Of a stretch of 64,000 nt of DNA, positions 52,400-60,132 are shown piece after piece (position 1 is the stretch's first letter; each line of letters starts with the position of its first letter). The position numbers and the translations under genes were made by a program. Source of the DNA: Permianibacter aggregans. GTDB taxonomy: Bacteria; Pseudomonadota; Gammaproteobacteria; Enterobacterales; Permianibacteraceae. The DNA lies in contig NZ_CP037953.1 of assembly GCF_009756665.1 (NCBI RefSeq), forward strand, positions 4,030,001 to 4,094,000, given 5' to 3'. The notes below the pieces were generated by a model. It saw nothing but the letters and a program-made list of their open reading frames with translations, ran no database searches and had not been told where the DNA came from.

Positions 52400-55387
52400 A
52401 TGGCTCGAATACCGGAAGACCAGATCGAACGCTTGAAAACCGAGGTATCGCTGGTCCGGCTGGTCGAGGCCAAAGGCGTCGAGCTGAAAAAACACGGCAA
52501 AGATTACTTAGGCCGCTGCCCGTTCCATGACGACAAAACCCCGTCTTTAGTCGTGACCCCGGAATCGAACCTCTGGCATTGCCTGGGCGCCTGCAACGTT
52601 GGCGGCAGCGTCATTGATTGGGTGATGAAGACGGAATCGGTCAGCTTCCGGCATGCGGTGGAATTGCTGCGGGAACGTTCCGGAATGGTGGAGGCTGCTG
52701 GTCCGGTTATCGAATCACGCAGCAAAGCCACCCAGAAAAAACTGACTTCGCCTTTAGTCGCTTCCGATGCTGATGACCAAACGCTGCTGCGCCGAGTCGT
52801 AGGGTTCTATCACGAAACACTCAAACAAAGTCCTGAAGCCTTGGCCTATCTGGAAAAGCGCGGCCTGCATTCGCCAGAACTGATAGACCGCTTCCAATTG
52901 GGTTATGCCAATCGAACGCTGGCGTATCGCTTGCCGGACAAGAAACTCAAAGGCGGCGAAATCCGCACCCGCTTGCAGCAACTCGGCATCTTTAGCGACA
53001 AAGGCCATGAGTTTTTAAACGGTTCATTCGTTGTGCCGCTTATGGATGAAAACGGCAGAGTGGTCCAGATGTATGGCCGCAAGTTGCTGGATAACTTGCG
53101 TGTTGGCACACCAAAACATCTGTATCTACCCGGTGCCCATGCCGGGATTTTTAATGCTGAAGCACTGAAAGCCACTGACGAGATAATCGTCTGTGAAGCG
53201 TTAATCGATGCCATGACCTTCTGGGTACATGGCTTTAGGAACGTCACCACGGCTTACGGCATCAATGGTTTTACTGATGAACTGCTGCAGGCGTTCGTGA
53301 CGCATCAGATCAAACGGGTATTGATTGCGTTCGACCGTGACGAAGCCGGCGACAAAGCCGCTGCCGAACTGGCCGAAAAACTGATTAAAAACGGCATCGA
53401 GTGTTACCGCGTCAACTTCCCGAAAGGCATGGATGCCAATGAGTACGCCTTGCAAGTGAAACCTGCTGCTAAATCCTTGGGGCTAGTGCTCAGAAAAGCC
53501 GAATGGATGGGAAAGAGTTCTCCGGTCACCGCCCGAAACAACATGGATAGCGGCGATGAATTTACTTCTTTAGCCGCCGAAGTTTTACCCGAATCCGCTT
53601 CTCCGATACCGGAATCAAAACCGTTAAACGTTGATGCTGACGTGAAAGAATCCGAAGCCGTCTTTAACTTCGGTGAACGCCGTTACCGCGTGCGCGGCTT
53701 GGCGAAAAACAGTAGCGTCGAGCTGCTGAAAATCAATCTGCTCGTCTCGCAAGGCGAGGCGTTCCACGTCGATACGCTGGACCTGTACAGTGCCAAAGCC
53801 CGGCAGGCGTTTATCAAACAAGCCGGATTAGAAATCGGTTGTGGCGAAGACACACTGAAATCTGACCTCGGCAAAATCCTGTTGAAACTGGAAGAACTGC
53901 AAGAACAGCAACTGAAGAAAGTGCTGGAACCAAAAGCCGCCGAAATCGTTATCGACGACGAAGACAAAGCCGCCGCCCTTGAGTTGCTGAAATCGCCCAA
54001 TCTGCTGGACCGAGTATTAACTGACCTCAAAACCTGCGGAGTTATCGGTGAGGACGTCAACAAGCTCACCGCTTACTTGGCCTGCACCTCACGCAAATTG
54101 CCAAAGCCGTTAGCGATATTGATCCAATCGAGTTCCGCAGCCGGTAAATCGTCCTTACTCGATGCCGTGTTGTCGTTAATGCCGGATGAGGAACGAGTCC
54201 AATACTCAGCGATGACCGGGCAATCGTTGTTCTACATGGGCGAGACAAATCTGAAGCATAAAATCCTCGCCATTGCCGAAGAAGCCGGCGCAGAACGCGC
54301 CAGTTACGCGCTAAAGCTGCTGCAATCGGATGGCGCCTTAACGATGGCTTCAACCGGTAAAGATCCAGTTAGTGGCAATCTGGTGACGCAGGAATACCGG
54401 GTCGAAGGTCCGGTGATGATTGCGATGACCACGACCGCGATTGATAACGATCCGGAACTGCTCAATCGTTGCATCGTGCTGACCGTCAATGAGTCGCGCG
54501 AACAAACCCGCGCCATCCATGCCCAGCAGCGCGCCCGGCGCACGCTGGCAGGACTGCAAGCGCAAGCCGAGCGGGAACACGTATTGCGGCTGCATCGCAA
54601 CGCGCAGCGTCTCTTAAGGCCATTGGCGGTGATGAATCCCTACGCCGAGCAACTGACGTTTATCGATAACCAAACCCGTACCCGTCGCGATCACGAGAAA
54701 TACCTGAGCTTGATCGACACGATGGCACTGCTGCACCAGCATCAGCGGCCGATCAAAACCACGACCCACAAAGGCAAGCCGCTGGAATATCTCGAAGTCC
54801 GGCTGTCCGATATTGCCCTGGCGAATCGTCTGGCGCATGAAGTGCTGGGCCGGTCGCTGGATGAGCTACCGCCGCAGACGCGCAATCTGTTGCAGGCGAT
54901 CCATCGGATGGTCGAGGAACGCAGCGCGGCGCTGGAAATGAAACGCGGCGATTATCGATTTAGCCGCCGAGAGGTGCGCGATTACACGCAGTGGGGCAAC
55001 ACGCAATTGAAGCTGCACATACAGCGACTGGAAGACATGGAATACCTGATCGTGCATCGCGGCGGCCGGGGTTCGACGCTGGTGTATGAGCTTGCCTACA
55101 ACGGCGAAGGCGATCAGGGCGAACGCTTCCTGCCAGGACTGATCGACGTGGCGGCACTCGGCTATGACGAAAAGAAGTCGGGGCCAATTGATGAGAAGTC
55201 GGCTCCAAGTCGGGGTCAAGTCGGCCCCAAGTCGGTGGGTGGTCGGGATGGTGAACTTGCAGAAAACCTCGGTGATTTAGCTGCCGAATCGAGTTCGGAC
55301 GATGAAGATGCTGAAAGCGCACATCCTGCGTGCAAAAACGGTGTGTCGTACCGTAACGAAACTACCATTGCCGCGAAGCCGAATTGA
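52400..55387 (+). CDS. CHC2 zinc-finger/Toprim primase-helicase of a mobile element
   Basis: 995 residues, strong ribosome site GAGGGGA. N-terminal DnaG-type zinc ribbon with Cys40, His43, Cys61, Cys65 (RCPFHDDKTPS, LWHCLGAC). Toprim region ~258-335 (DEIIVCEALIDAM, LIAFDRDEAGDKAA). A linker with conserved GERRYRVRGL follows, then a P-loop ATPase (~570-740; SSSAAGKSSLLDAVL Walker A, ILAIAEEAG Walker B, MTTTAID sensor). C-terminal ~200 residues have a helical/winged-helix look, then an acidic low-complexity tail. Primase plus helicase on one chain suggests self-replication or post-transfer strand synthesis. Stop overlaps the recombinase start. Confidence 0.88.
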   Translation: MARIPEDQIERLKTEVSLVRLVEAKGVELKKHGKDYLGRCPFHDDKTPSLVVTPESNLWHCLGACNVGGSVIDWVMKTESVSFRHAVELLRERSGMVEAAGPVIESRSKATQKKLTSPLVASDADDQTLLRRVVGFYHETLKQSPEALAYLEKRGLHSPELIDRFQLGYANRTLAYRLPDKKLKGGEIRTRLQQLGIFSDKGHEFLNGSFVVPLMDENGRVVQMYGRKLLDNLRVGTPKHLYLPGAHAGIFNAEALKATDEIIVCEALIDAMTFWVHGFRNVTTAYGINGFTDELLQAFVTHQIKRVLIAFDRDEAGDKAAAELAEKLIKNGIECYRVNFPKGMDANEYALQVKPAAKSLGLVLRKAEWMGKSSPVTARNNMDSGDEFTSLAAEVLPESASPIPESKPLNVDADVKESEAVFNFGERRYRVRGLAKNSSVELLKINLLVSQGEAFHVDTLDLYSAKARQAFIKQAGLEIGCGEDTLKSDLGKILLKLEELQEQQLKKVLEPKAAEIVIDDEDKAAALELLKSPNLLDRVLTDLKTCGVIGEDVNKLTAYLACTSRKLPKPLAILIQSSSAAGKSSLLDAVLSLMPDEERVQYSAMTGQSLFYMGETNLKHKILAIAEEAGAERASYALKLLQSDGALTMASTGKDPVSGNLVTQEYRVEGPVMIAMTTTAIDNDPELLNRCIVLTVNESREQTRAIHAQQRARRTLAGLQAQAEREHVLRLHRNAQRLLRPLAVMNPYAEQLTFIDNQTRTRRDHEKYLSLIDTMALLHQHQRPIKTTTHKGKPLEYLEVRLSDIALANRLAHEVLGRSLDELPPQTRNLLQAIHRMVEERSAALEMKRGDYRFSRREVRDYTQWGNTQLKLHIQRLEDMEYLIVHRGGRGSTLVYELAYNGEGDQGERFLPGLIDVAALGYDEKKSGPIDEKSAPSRGQVGPKSVGGRDGELAENLGDLAAESSSDDEDAESAHPACKNGVSYRNETTIAAKPN

Positions 55388-56502
55388 TGGCGCGCAAAGG
55401 CTACAAGTTGAATAACCGACCTGGCATGCGCTTCGTCGGTAACTTGAGTGACCCGCAAGGCTTCGAACTCTTGCTGCAACGCTGGCTGGAATGGCTCGGC
55501 GTGCAGAACTACTCGGATAAAAGCGCGCAGAATTATGACGTTTACACCCGTTACTTTATGCGTTGGTGTGATGAGCGCGGCATCACCCAGCCGCGCGAAG
55601 TGACAAGGCCAGTGCTGGAACGCTACCAGCGTTACCTTTACCACTACCGCAAAGAAACCGGTGAGCCGCTTAGCTTCCGTGGACAACGCGCAAGACTGGC
55701 CGCACTGCGGCAGTTCTTTAAATGGCTGACCAAGCAAAACTATGTCCTGTATAACCCTGCCGCTGATATTGAATTGCCACGCGTTGAGAAACGTCTCCCT
55801 CGCCATGTGCTGACCGTCAGTGAAGTCGAAAAGATTATGCTGCTGCCGGATTTAAGTGACGGCTTAGGCATCCGTGATAGAGCGATGCTGGAAGTGTTGT
55901 ACTCGACCGGTATCCGACGGATGGAAGTCGTCAATCTACAACTCTACGACGTGGACAAGGAGCGCGGCACGCTGATGGTTCGACTCGGCAAAGGCAAGAA
56001 AGATCGGATGGTGCCGATTGGTGAGCGAGCGTTAGCCTGGGTCGAAAAGTATCTCGTCGAAGTGCGGCCACTGCTGGCGATTAATCCGCATGAACCGCAG
56101 TTGTTCCTGACCAATCTAGGCGAACCGTTTACGCCAGCACGACTGACGCAGATTGTGCGACGTTATGTGCTGCGCGCCGAGATTGGCAAGACCGGCTCGT
56201 GTCACTTGTTCCGCCACACGATGGCGACGCTGATGCTGGAGAACGGTTGTGATATCCGTTTTATCCAGGCGATCTTAGGACACGTTGAGTTATCGACGAC
56301 GCAGGTATACACGCAAGTCGGGATACGGAAGCTGAAAGAGATCCACACGCTGACGCATCCGGCGCGATTGGAACGCACGACGCGACAGGATGAGGCGACG
56401 GATACGCCGACGCGCGAAATCACCGCAGACGACTTGCTGGACGCCTTGGACGCGGAAAGCGAGGACGAGCAAGACGAACTGCTTGATGCGGACGACGAGT
56501 GA
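55387..56502 (+). CDS. Tyrosine recombinase (XerC/D-like) with acidic C-terminal tail
   Basis: 371 residues; TGATG overlap with the primase. SAM-like core-binding domain ~20-130 (ERYQRYLYHYRK), catalytic domain ~150-325: Arg in YSTGIRRMEVVNL, Lys in GKGKKDRMVP, His-x-x-Arg in HLFRHTMATLM, His in LGHVELSTT, Tyr nucleophile in TQVYTQVGI. The IntI-specific extra helix is not evident. The last ~45 residues are acidic (DAESEDEQDELLDADDE), unusual for Xer. Probably the element's integrase/resolvase. Confidence 0.92.
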   Translation: MARKGYKLNNRPGMRFVGNLSDPQGFELLLQRWLEWLGVQNYSDKSAQNYDVYTRYFMRWCDERGITQPREVTRPVLERYQRYLYHYRKETGEPLSFRGQRARLAALRQFFKWLTKQNYVLYNPAADIELPRVEKRLPRHVLTVSEVEKIMLLPDLSDGLGIRDRAMLEVLYSTGIRRMEVVNLQLYDVDKERGTLMVRLGKGKKDRMVPIGERALAWVEKYLVEVRPLLAINPHEPQLFLTNLGEPFTPARLTQIVRRYVLRAEIGKTGSCHLFRHTMATLMLENGCDIRFIQAILGHVELSTTQVYTQVGIRKLKEIHTLTHPARLERTTRQDEATDTPTREITADDLLDALDAESEDEQDELLDADDE

Positions 56503-56774
56503 CGATCGCGGACCCGACCCGCGACACGACTGCCGACCAACTGTGATCCGCGTTGCCGTGTTGGAATGAGGATGCTCCGGCCGCAGAGTGTGCCGTCACG
56601 GCGCTTGCACTCTCCACCGGCACAGCGCGCGCCGGCATCCATGCCGACAGTCACGCGCTGTGCATGTTCCGGGCAAGCGCCGCGCCGTCACACCCTGCGG
56701 CCTACGCGCATGTTTACCAAGTCACCCCAGCGCTACGCTCCGCTGCGCGCAGCCCCTCAAGGGCCACGGGCACG

Positions 56775-56864
56775 TAACATAATGCGGGGATTATGCGCCA
56801 TTGTGGCGGCTAACAACGCCGCCCCAATGGTTCGCTCCGCCGCACAATCCGCACTATGTTAAAT
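56775..56864. repeat. Long imperfect hairpin resembling an attC recombination site
   Basis: Outer arms TAACATA (56775-56781) / TATGTTA (56855-56861); next TGCGG+ATT paired with AATCCGCA leaving two extrahelical G; inner stem CCATTG-t-GGCGGC (56798-56810) with GCCGCC-c-CAATGG (56818-56830) around the loop TAACAAC. GTTAAAT (56858-56864) matches the GTTRRRY R' box of integron attC sites; the left R'' box fits less well. Folded with bulges like attC. Could alternatively be the target of the adjacent recombinase. Confidence 0.5.
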
Positions 56865-56885
56865 GCCCGTGTAAGGTCGCCTTAC

Positions 56886-56926
56886 GGTGGTTTGCACACT
56901 GCAAACAACGCAGAGTGCAAACCACC
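56886..56926. repeat. 12-bp perfect inverted repeat
   Basis: GGTGGTTTGCAC (56886-56897) and GTGCAAACCACC (56915-56926), loop of 17 nt containing CTGCAAACAACGCAG, which can itself pair. Not followed by a T-tract. Confidence 0.75.
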
Positions 56927-57451
56927 TCCAGGCGAAAAGGCTTTTTACCTCGCAATGCTCGGCGTCCTGCCTCGCAAAGCTCAAAAGCTCGCCGTCCCTG
57001 GCTCGCCAAAAACAAAAAAGCAACGCAACAAACACCGTTGCGCAAGGCGCTGTTTATATCGCGTGCGCTCACCGCCGCTGCGCGCGGCACAAAAGGCGTG
57101 CCGTGCTCGTTCGTCGGTGTTCGCCCGCTCACAAAGAACCCGCCCACGCAGTCAGTTAAAACGCGCTGCGGCCGCTACGCGTCCTCCGTTCCGCGTTTTA
57201 GCTGCCAGCACCCACCCTGAAAACCAAAAACAAAAGACGTAAGCAAAAGGAAAAAGCAAAACAACAACACATCGACGGCCGGAGCGATAAGCCCTTCACC
57301 TGGTAGCCAACAGGGTGGCACACGTGCTCGGTGTGGCAAGGGCTGACGTGAATGGCGCTTAAACAACGCGCCACCCTTGCCACCCCTGCGCGCGCGTGCC
57401 GTCGAGTTGGCAACCAGATGAAGGGCATCTGGCGTTAATGGAGTAACTGAC

Positions 57452-57670
57452 ATGAACACCAACGACATCATTCGGGTCATTGAACAACACAGCATCCTGC
57501 AAATTGCTGGTTACACGATGGAGGCCCGGCACCGCCAGCTCTACAACCGGATGCAGCAGTTAACCGGCATGCTGGAGGTGCTGCAGCGGTTGAACGGCAT
57601 GGACTGCACGCTGATTGAGTTCGTCCGTAGTCATCGAGACAAGATCGTTGAAGAACTACAGGCCCTGTGA
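57452..57670 (+). CDS. Small helical protein of the mobile module
   Basis: 72 residues, GGAG 10 bp upstream. Predominantly helical and charged: MNTNDIIRVIEQHSILQIAG, then MQQLTGMLEVLQRLNGMD and SHRDKIVEELQAL. I do not recognise a family. Followed by an excellent terminator. Could be a DNA-binding accessory (excisionase-like or replication control), but no HTH is clear. Confidence 0.65.
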   Translation: MNTNDIIRVIEQHSILQIAGYTMEARHRQLYNRMQQLTGMLEVLQRLNGMDCTLIEFVRSHRDKIVEELQAL

Positions 57671-57687
57671 GGGCCTGTAGTTTTTTT
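57656..57687 (+). terminator. Intrinsic terminator of the small helical gene
   Basis: CTACAGGCCCT-GTG-AGGGCCTGTAG, an 11-bp perfect stem overlapping the stop codon, followed by seven T. Confidence 0.95.
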
Positions 57688-57844
57688 AGCGGCTAAAGAA
57701 AGAAAAATCGCATCGTGTGTTTGGGCGTCGTCGGTGTGTATGTTCGAGAAATACTATGCATATAGCATTACCAAAACATGCATACCCCTTCTTCCCGCCC
57801 CATCATCCCCAGTCCCACGCGCGCGTGCGCGCGTAGACAAAAGC

Positions 57845-57920
57845 GCGTCTAGGGGCCAAAATCGGAGCCCTGACTCGCCTCTAGGGGCGAGAGCTCTTTA
57901 AGTGATTGAGGCGTCTAGGG
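57845..57920. repeat. Iteron-like direct repeats
   Basis: GCGTCTAGGGG (57845-57855), GCCTCTAGGGG (57877-57887) and GCGTCTAGGG (57911-57920), spaced 32 and 34 bp start to start, i.e. about three helical turns. Upstream lie a CG-alternating palindrome (57821-57836) and ATGCATA repeats (~57758-57784). The rest of 57688-58025 shows no gene. Confidence 0.6.
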
Positions 57921-58025
57921 AAATCGGCTTGCGGTACGATTACTCGTGTCGGGAGCACCCCAACCGGTGATCGAGATACTGGCCCAAGTTATTGGCGGCG
58001 TGTTGGTGTAACTGGCCGCGGAATA

Positions 58026-58574
58026 ATGACAGGTATGTTTACGAGTGTCCTTGGTGCATTCAGTATGACACCTGAAATTGGTGCTGATCAGTTCAGTGAG
58101 TTTGGGTCAGGGTTATATGACGATCCAACTCTCGCAGATGATTTCCAAAGCGGACACAACTTTGGCTATGTTCTAGGTTTTGTCGGAATGATAACCGGAG
58201 CAAAATCTAGTCCAAGAGCGAGCCCAGTTTCAGAGGGGGTAGCTGCAGAGCCTATAACAGTTGCTGTTAGTCGTTCGAAATATCCAGAGTCTGCCCAACA
58301 CATCGATGACGCTATTGCCGGTGGCCAACCGCAAACCCTTACCATAAACCGTAGTGGTGCGGCCGAACGGAGAGCTGAAGCAATGAGAGGCGTGCCAAGG
58401 CAAACGGGTAAAGACCGGGATGAATATCCTCCAGCCATGTTTGAAGAGGGAGGAGCAGGCGCCAGCGTTCGACATATTAAGCCCTCAGATAATCGAGGAG
58501 CGGGGGCTTGTATCGGCGCGCAATGTCGTGGGCTGCCAGATCAGTCTAAAGTCAAAATAATTGTTACGGATTAG
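58026..58574 (+). CDS. Orphan polymorphic-toxin tail with NucA/NucB-type DNase domain
   Basis: 182 residues from ATG 58026 (frame open to TTG 57906). N-terminal ~65 residues (TSVLGAFSMTPEIGADQF, then DDPTLADDFQSGHNFGYVLG) look like the pre-toxin linker of an RHS/CdiA tail. The C-terminal ~100 residues match the DNase_NucA_NucB pattern: YPESAQHIDDAI, NRSGAAERRAEAM, KDRDEYPPAMF and SVRHIKPSDNRGAGA, the R-D-E-Y-P-P stretch being the hallmark active-site motif. No RHS core or secretion signal is attached, so this is a displaced tail cassette. An immunity gene follows 4 bp on. Confidence 0.82.
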   Translation: MTGMFTSVLGAFSMTPEIGADQFSEFGSGLYDDPTLADDFQSGHNFGYVLGFVGMITGAKSSPRASPVSEGVAAEPITVAVSRSKYPESAQHIDDAIAGGQPQTLTINRSGAAERRAEAMRGVPRQTGKDRDEYPPAMFEEGGAGASVRHIKPSDNRGAGACIGAQCRGLPDQSKVKIIVTD

Positions 58575-58578
58575 GGTA

Positions 58579-59223
58579 ATGGTAGATATTTCAATAGATA
58601 AATTAATTTCTATTAGCTCAAGAGCATTTTCGGATATTCCTCCGATGCTCTCGCCCGAGCTGAAGGCATTAGCTGGGCGTAGGGCGACTGAGCTTTTATG
58701 TCTTCTACAAAAAAAGAATGGATTTTTTGCGTTTGAGTCTTCGCTGCGTGTTTTTTCATCAGTTAAGTCATCACAGTCATACTCGCTTGCTGATTGGAAT
58801 TCCGAGTTATTGTGGAGAAGAGAATATGGTGACTGTGTAGAAGATGCTCTATTTTTTGCAGAAGATGTATTTGGAGGGCAATTCTGTATAAGGAATGATG
58901 AAATATATTGTTTTGATCCCGAAACTGGGGAGTTCTCTTATTTAGCGAATACGGTAGATGATTGGGCGAGGTCTGTACTATCGGAGTATCAACTACTAAC
59001 GGGGCAGCCATTAGCTCATGACTGGCAGAAAATGCATGGTTCAATCCCCGTGCTTAGTCGGCTTGTTCCCAAACTCCCATTTGTATGTGGTGGCGAGTTT
59101 AGTGTGGAGAATTTGATTGCGCTTGACTCGGTAAAAGGTATGCGTGCGAGAGGGAATTTGGCTATGCAAATAAAAGACTTACCAGACGGCGCGCAAATCA
59201 CATTCAATATCACTGACAATTAA
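58579..59223 (+). CDS. SMI1/KNR4 (SUKH)-like immunity protein
   Basis: 214 residues; AGGG just upstream, 4 bp after the nuclease stop. Features of SUKH folds: LLCLLQKKNGFFAFESSLRVF, WRREYGDCVEDALFFAEDVFGGQF, IYCFDPETGEFSYLANTVDDW; SUKH proteins are the commonest immunity partners of nuclease toxins. AT-rich relative to the chromosome. Predicted to neutralise the adjacent NucA/NucB-type toxin. Confidence 0.8.
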   Translation: MVDISIDKLISISSRAFSDIPPMLSPELKALAGRRATELLCLLQKKNGFFAFESSLRVFSSVKSSQSYSLADWNSELLWRREYGDCVEDALFFAEDVFGGQFCIRNDEIYCFDPETGEFSYLANTVDDWARSVLSEYQLLTGQPLAHDWQKMHGSIPVLSRLVPKLPFVCGGEFSVENLIALDSVKGMRARGNLAMQIKDLPDGAQITFNITDN

Positions 59224-59232
59224 AGGGGCGTA

Positions 59233-59338
59233 GCCCGCGTAGCCTCGATTAGCGAAGCGTAATCGAGGGAATGTAAGTGTTTTAAGTAGTAGCGAAAACC
59301 TCACCCACCCCGACTATCGAGTCGGGGTTTTGCTTTTT
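59233..59338 (+). repeat. Island repeat copy 2 (extended form) with terminator
   Basis: Starts GCCCGCGTAGCCTCGATTAG; has a 9-bp hairpin CCTCGATTA/TAATCGAGG, then GTTTTAAGTAGTAG and the terminator ACCCCGACT-ATCG-AGTCGGGGT with TTTTG tract. Nearly identical to 59701-59802; the right half is shared with 51813-51874. Confidence 0.9.
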
Positions 59339-59344
59339 GTTTGT

Positions 59345-59644
59345 TCAGTTTATGGGTGCGGCTTCAGCAGCGGCTTGGACCGTAGCCTGCTGCATCGCTT
59401 CAACTCTGCTGTGAATGTCGGCAACCAATTTGAGATTGGCATCGTCCCGATCAGCGCCGGAAATCATGGCGCGGAGTTCACGCAAAATGCTTTGCTCTAA
59501 CTCATCCAGCAGATAGTGGGCGGCGTCTTCACCGTGTTTTTGAATGTACGCTGTGTGGTGAGGGAGAGCGGTTGTGATCAGGTTAATTAAATGACTTTGA
59601 TCAAGTAATTTTGGCTTGTTTAGACCATTTTTAATCATGGTCAT
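59345..59644 (-). CDS. Hypothetical helical protein between two island repeats
   Basis: 99 residues from ATG 59644 (further in-frame ATGs up to 59674). Helical, charged: LLDQSHLINLITTALPHH, GEDAAHYLLDELEQSIL, ending in an Ala-rich VQAAAEAAPIN. No family recognised. It lies alone and on the opposite strand between copies 2 and 3 of the island repeat, like a single-gene cassette. Confidence 0.6.
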   Translation of the reverse strand: MTMIKNGLNKPKLLDQSHLINLITTALPHHTAYIQKHGEDAAHYLLDELEQSILRELRAMISGADRDDANLKLVADIHSRVEAMQQATVQAAAEAAPIN

Positions 59645-59700
59645 CTTTACGCTGGTGAAAGTCATAATCGACAAATAAGCCGAGAAATAAGCCCAAGCAA

Positions 59701-59802
59701 GCCCGCGTAGCCTCGATTAGCGAAGCGTAATCGAGGGAATGTAAGTGTTTTAAGTAGTAGAGAAAGTCTCGCCCACCCCGACCATCGAGTCGGGGTTTTT
59801 TA
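59701..59802 (+). repeat. Island repeat copy 3 with terminator
   Basis: Same order as copy 2: GCCCGCGTAGCC, CCTCGATTA/TAATCGAGG hairpin, GTTTTAAGTAGTAGAGAAAG, terminator ACCCCGAC/GTCGGGGT with T6. 468 bp from copy 2. Confidence 0.9.
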
Positions 59803-59823
59803 TTGAAGTTGATATGGTGTGGT

Positions 59824-60120
59824 TTACTGGCTGCGCGGAATATCGTCCGCGTCCAGATGCTGGCGCTGATGGATTAACGCCAATACCTGAATGTCGTTAT
59901 CGCGGATTTGGCAAATCAGTCGGTACGAGTACACCAATCGTTCCCGCACGGTCTCATCACCGAGTTCTGGCACCACCCGACCGCTGGCCGGAAACTCCTC
60001 CAACAACACGCTGCGGTCAATCAGGCTGTTGACGATATGACGGGCGTAAAACACCGAGTCCTTGGCAATGTAAGCGTAAAGCTGAGTGAGCTGGTGTTCG
60101 GCGTGTGCCGTCCACTTCAC
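59824..60120 (-). CDS. ParE/RelE-superfamily toxin without antitoxin
   Basis: 98 residues, GTG start. Typical ParE layout: WTAHAEHQLTQLYAYIA, NSLIDRSVLLEEFPASGRVVPEL and VYSYRLICQIRDNDIQVLALIHQRQ. ParE toxins poison gyrase. The antitoxin should lie just upstream (above 60120), but the transposase repeat begins at 60133, leaving no room. The frame is open for several codons beyond the GTG (YRLS...), so the original 5' end may also have been cut. Orphan and perhaps silent. Confidence 0.82.
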   Translation of the reverse strand: MKWTAHAEHQLTQLYAYIAKDSVFYARHIVNSLIDRSVLLEEFPASGRVVPELGDETVRERLVYSYRLICQIRDNDIQVLALIHQRQHLDADDIPRSQ

Positions 60121-60132
60121 CGATAAACGATA

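Larger units (their letters stand above)
56503..57451. other. GC-rich structured non-coding region of the mobile module
   Basis: 949 bp. Short ORFs are present in all frames but none has family character or a ribosome site. Dense inverted repeats: the attC-like hairpin 56775-56864, a 12-bp perfect stem 56886-56926, GCACAGCGC/GCGCTGTGC arms around 56620-56665 and many GCGC tracts. From ~57225 the sequence becomes A-rich (CAAAAGACGTAAGC..AAAACAACAACAC). Likely a cis-acting region: origin, recombination site or structured RNA. Confidence 0.6.

Noticed and set aside
55387-56502. Recombinase as an integron integrase
   Set aside because: The catalytic residues are those of any tyrosine recombinase and no IntI-specific insert was evident, so it is left as XerC/D-like despite the attC-like hairpin nearby.
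56553-57242. Several overlapping open frames on both strands (70-140 codons) in the GC-rich region
   Set aside because: Composition is dominated by Arg/Ala/Pro/Ser from GC repeats, frames overlap one another, no ribosome sites and no recognisable motifs; treated as non-coding structured DNA.
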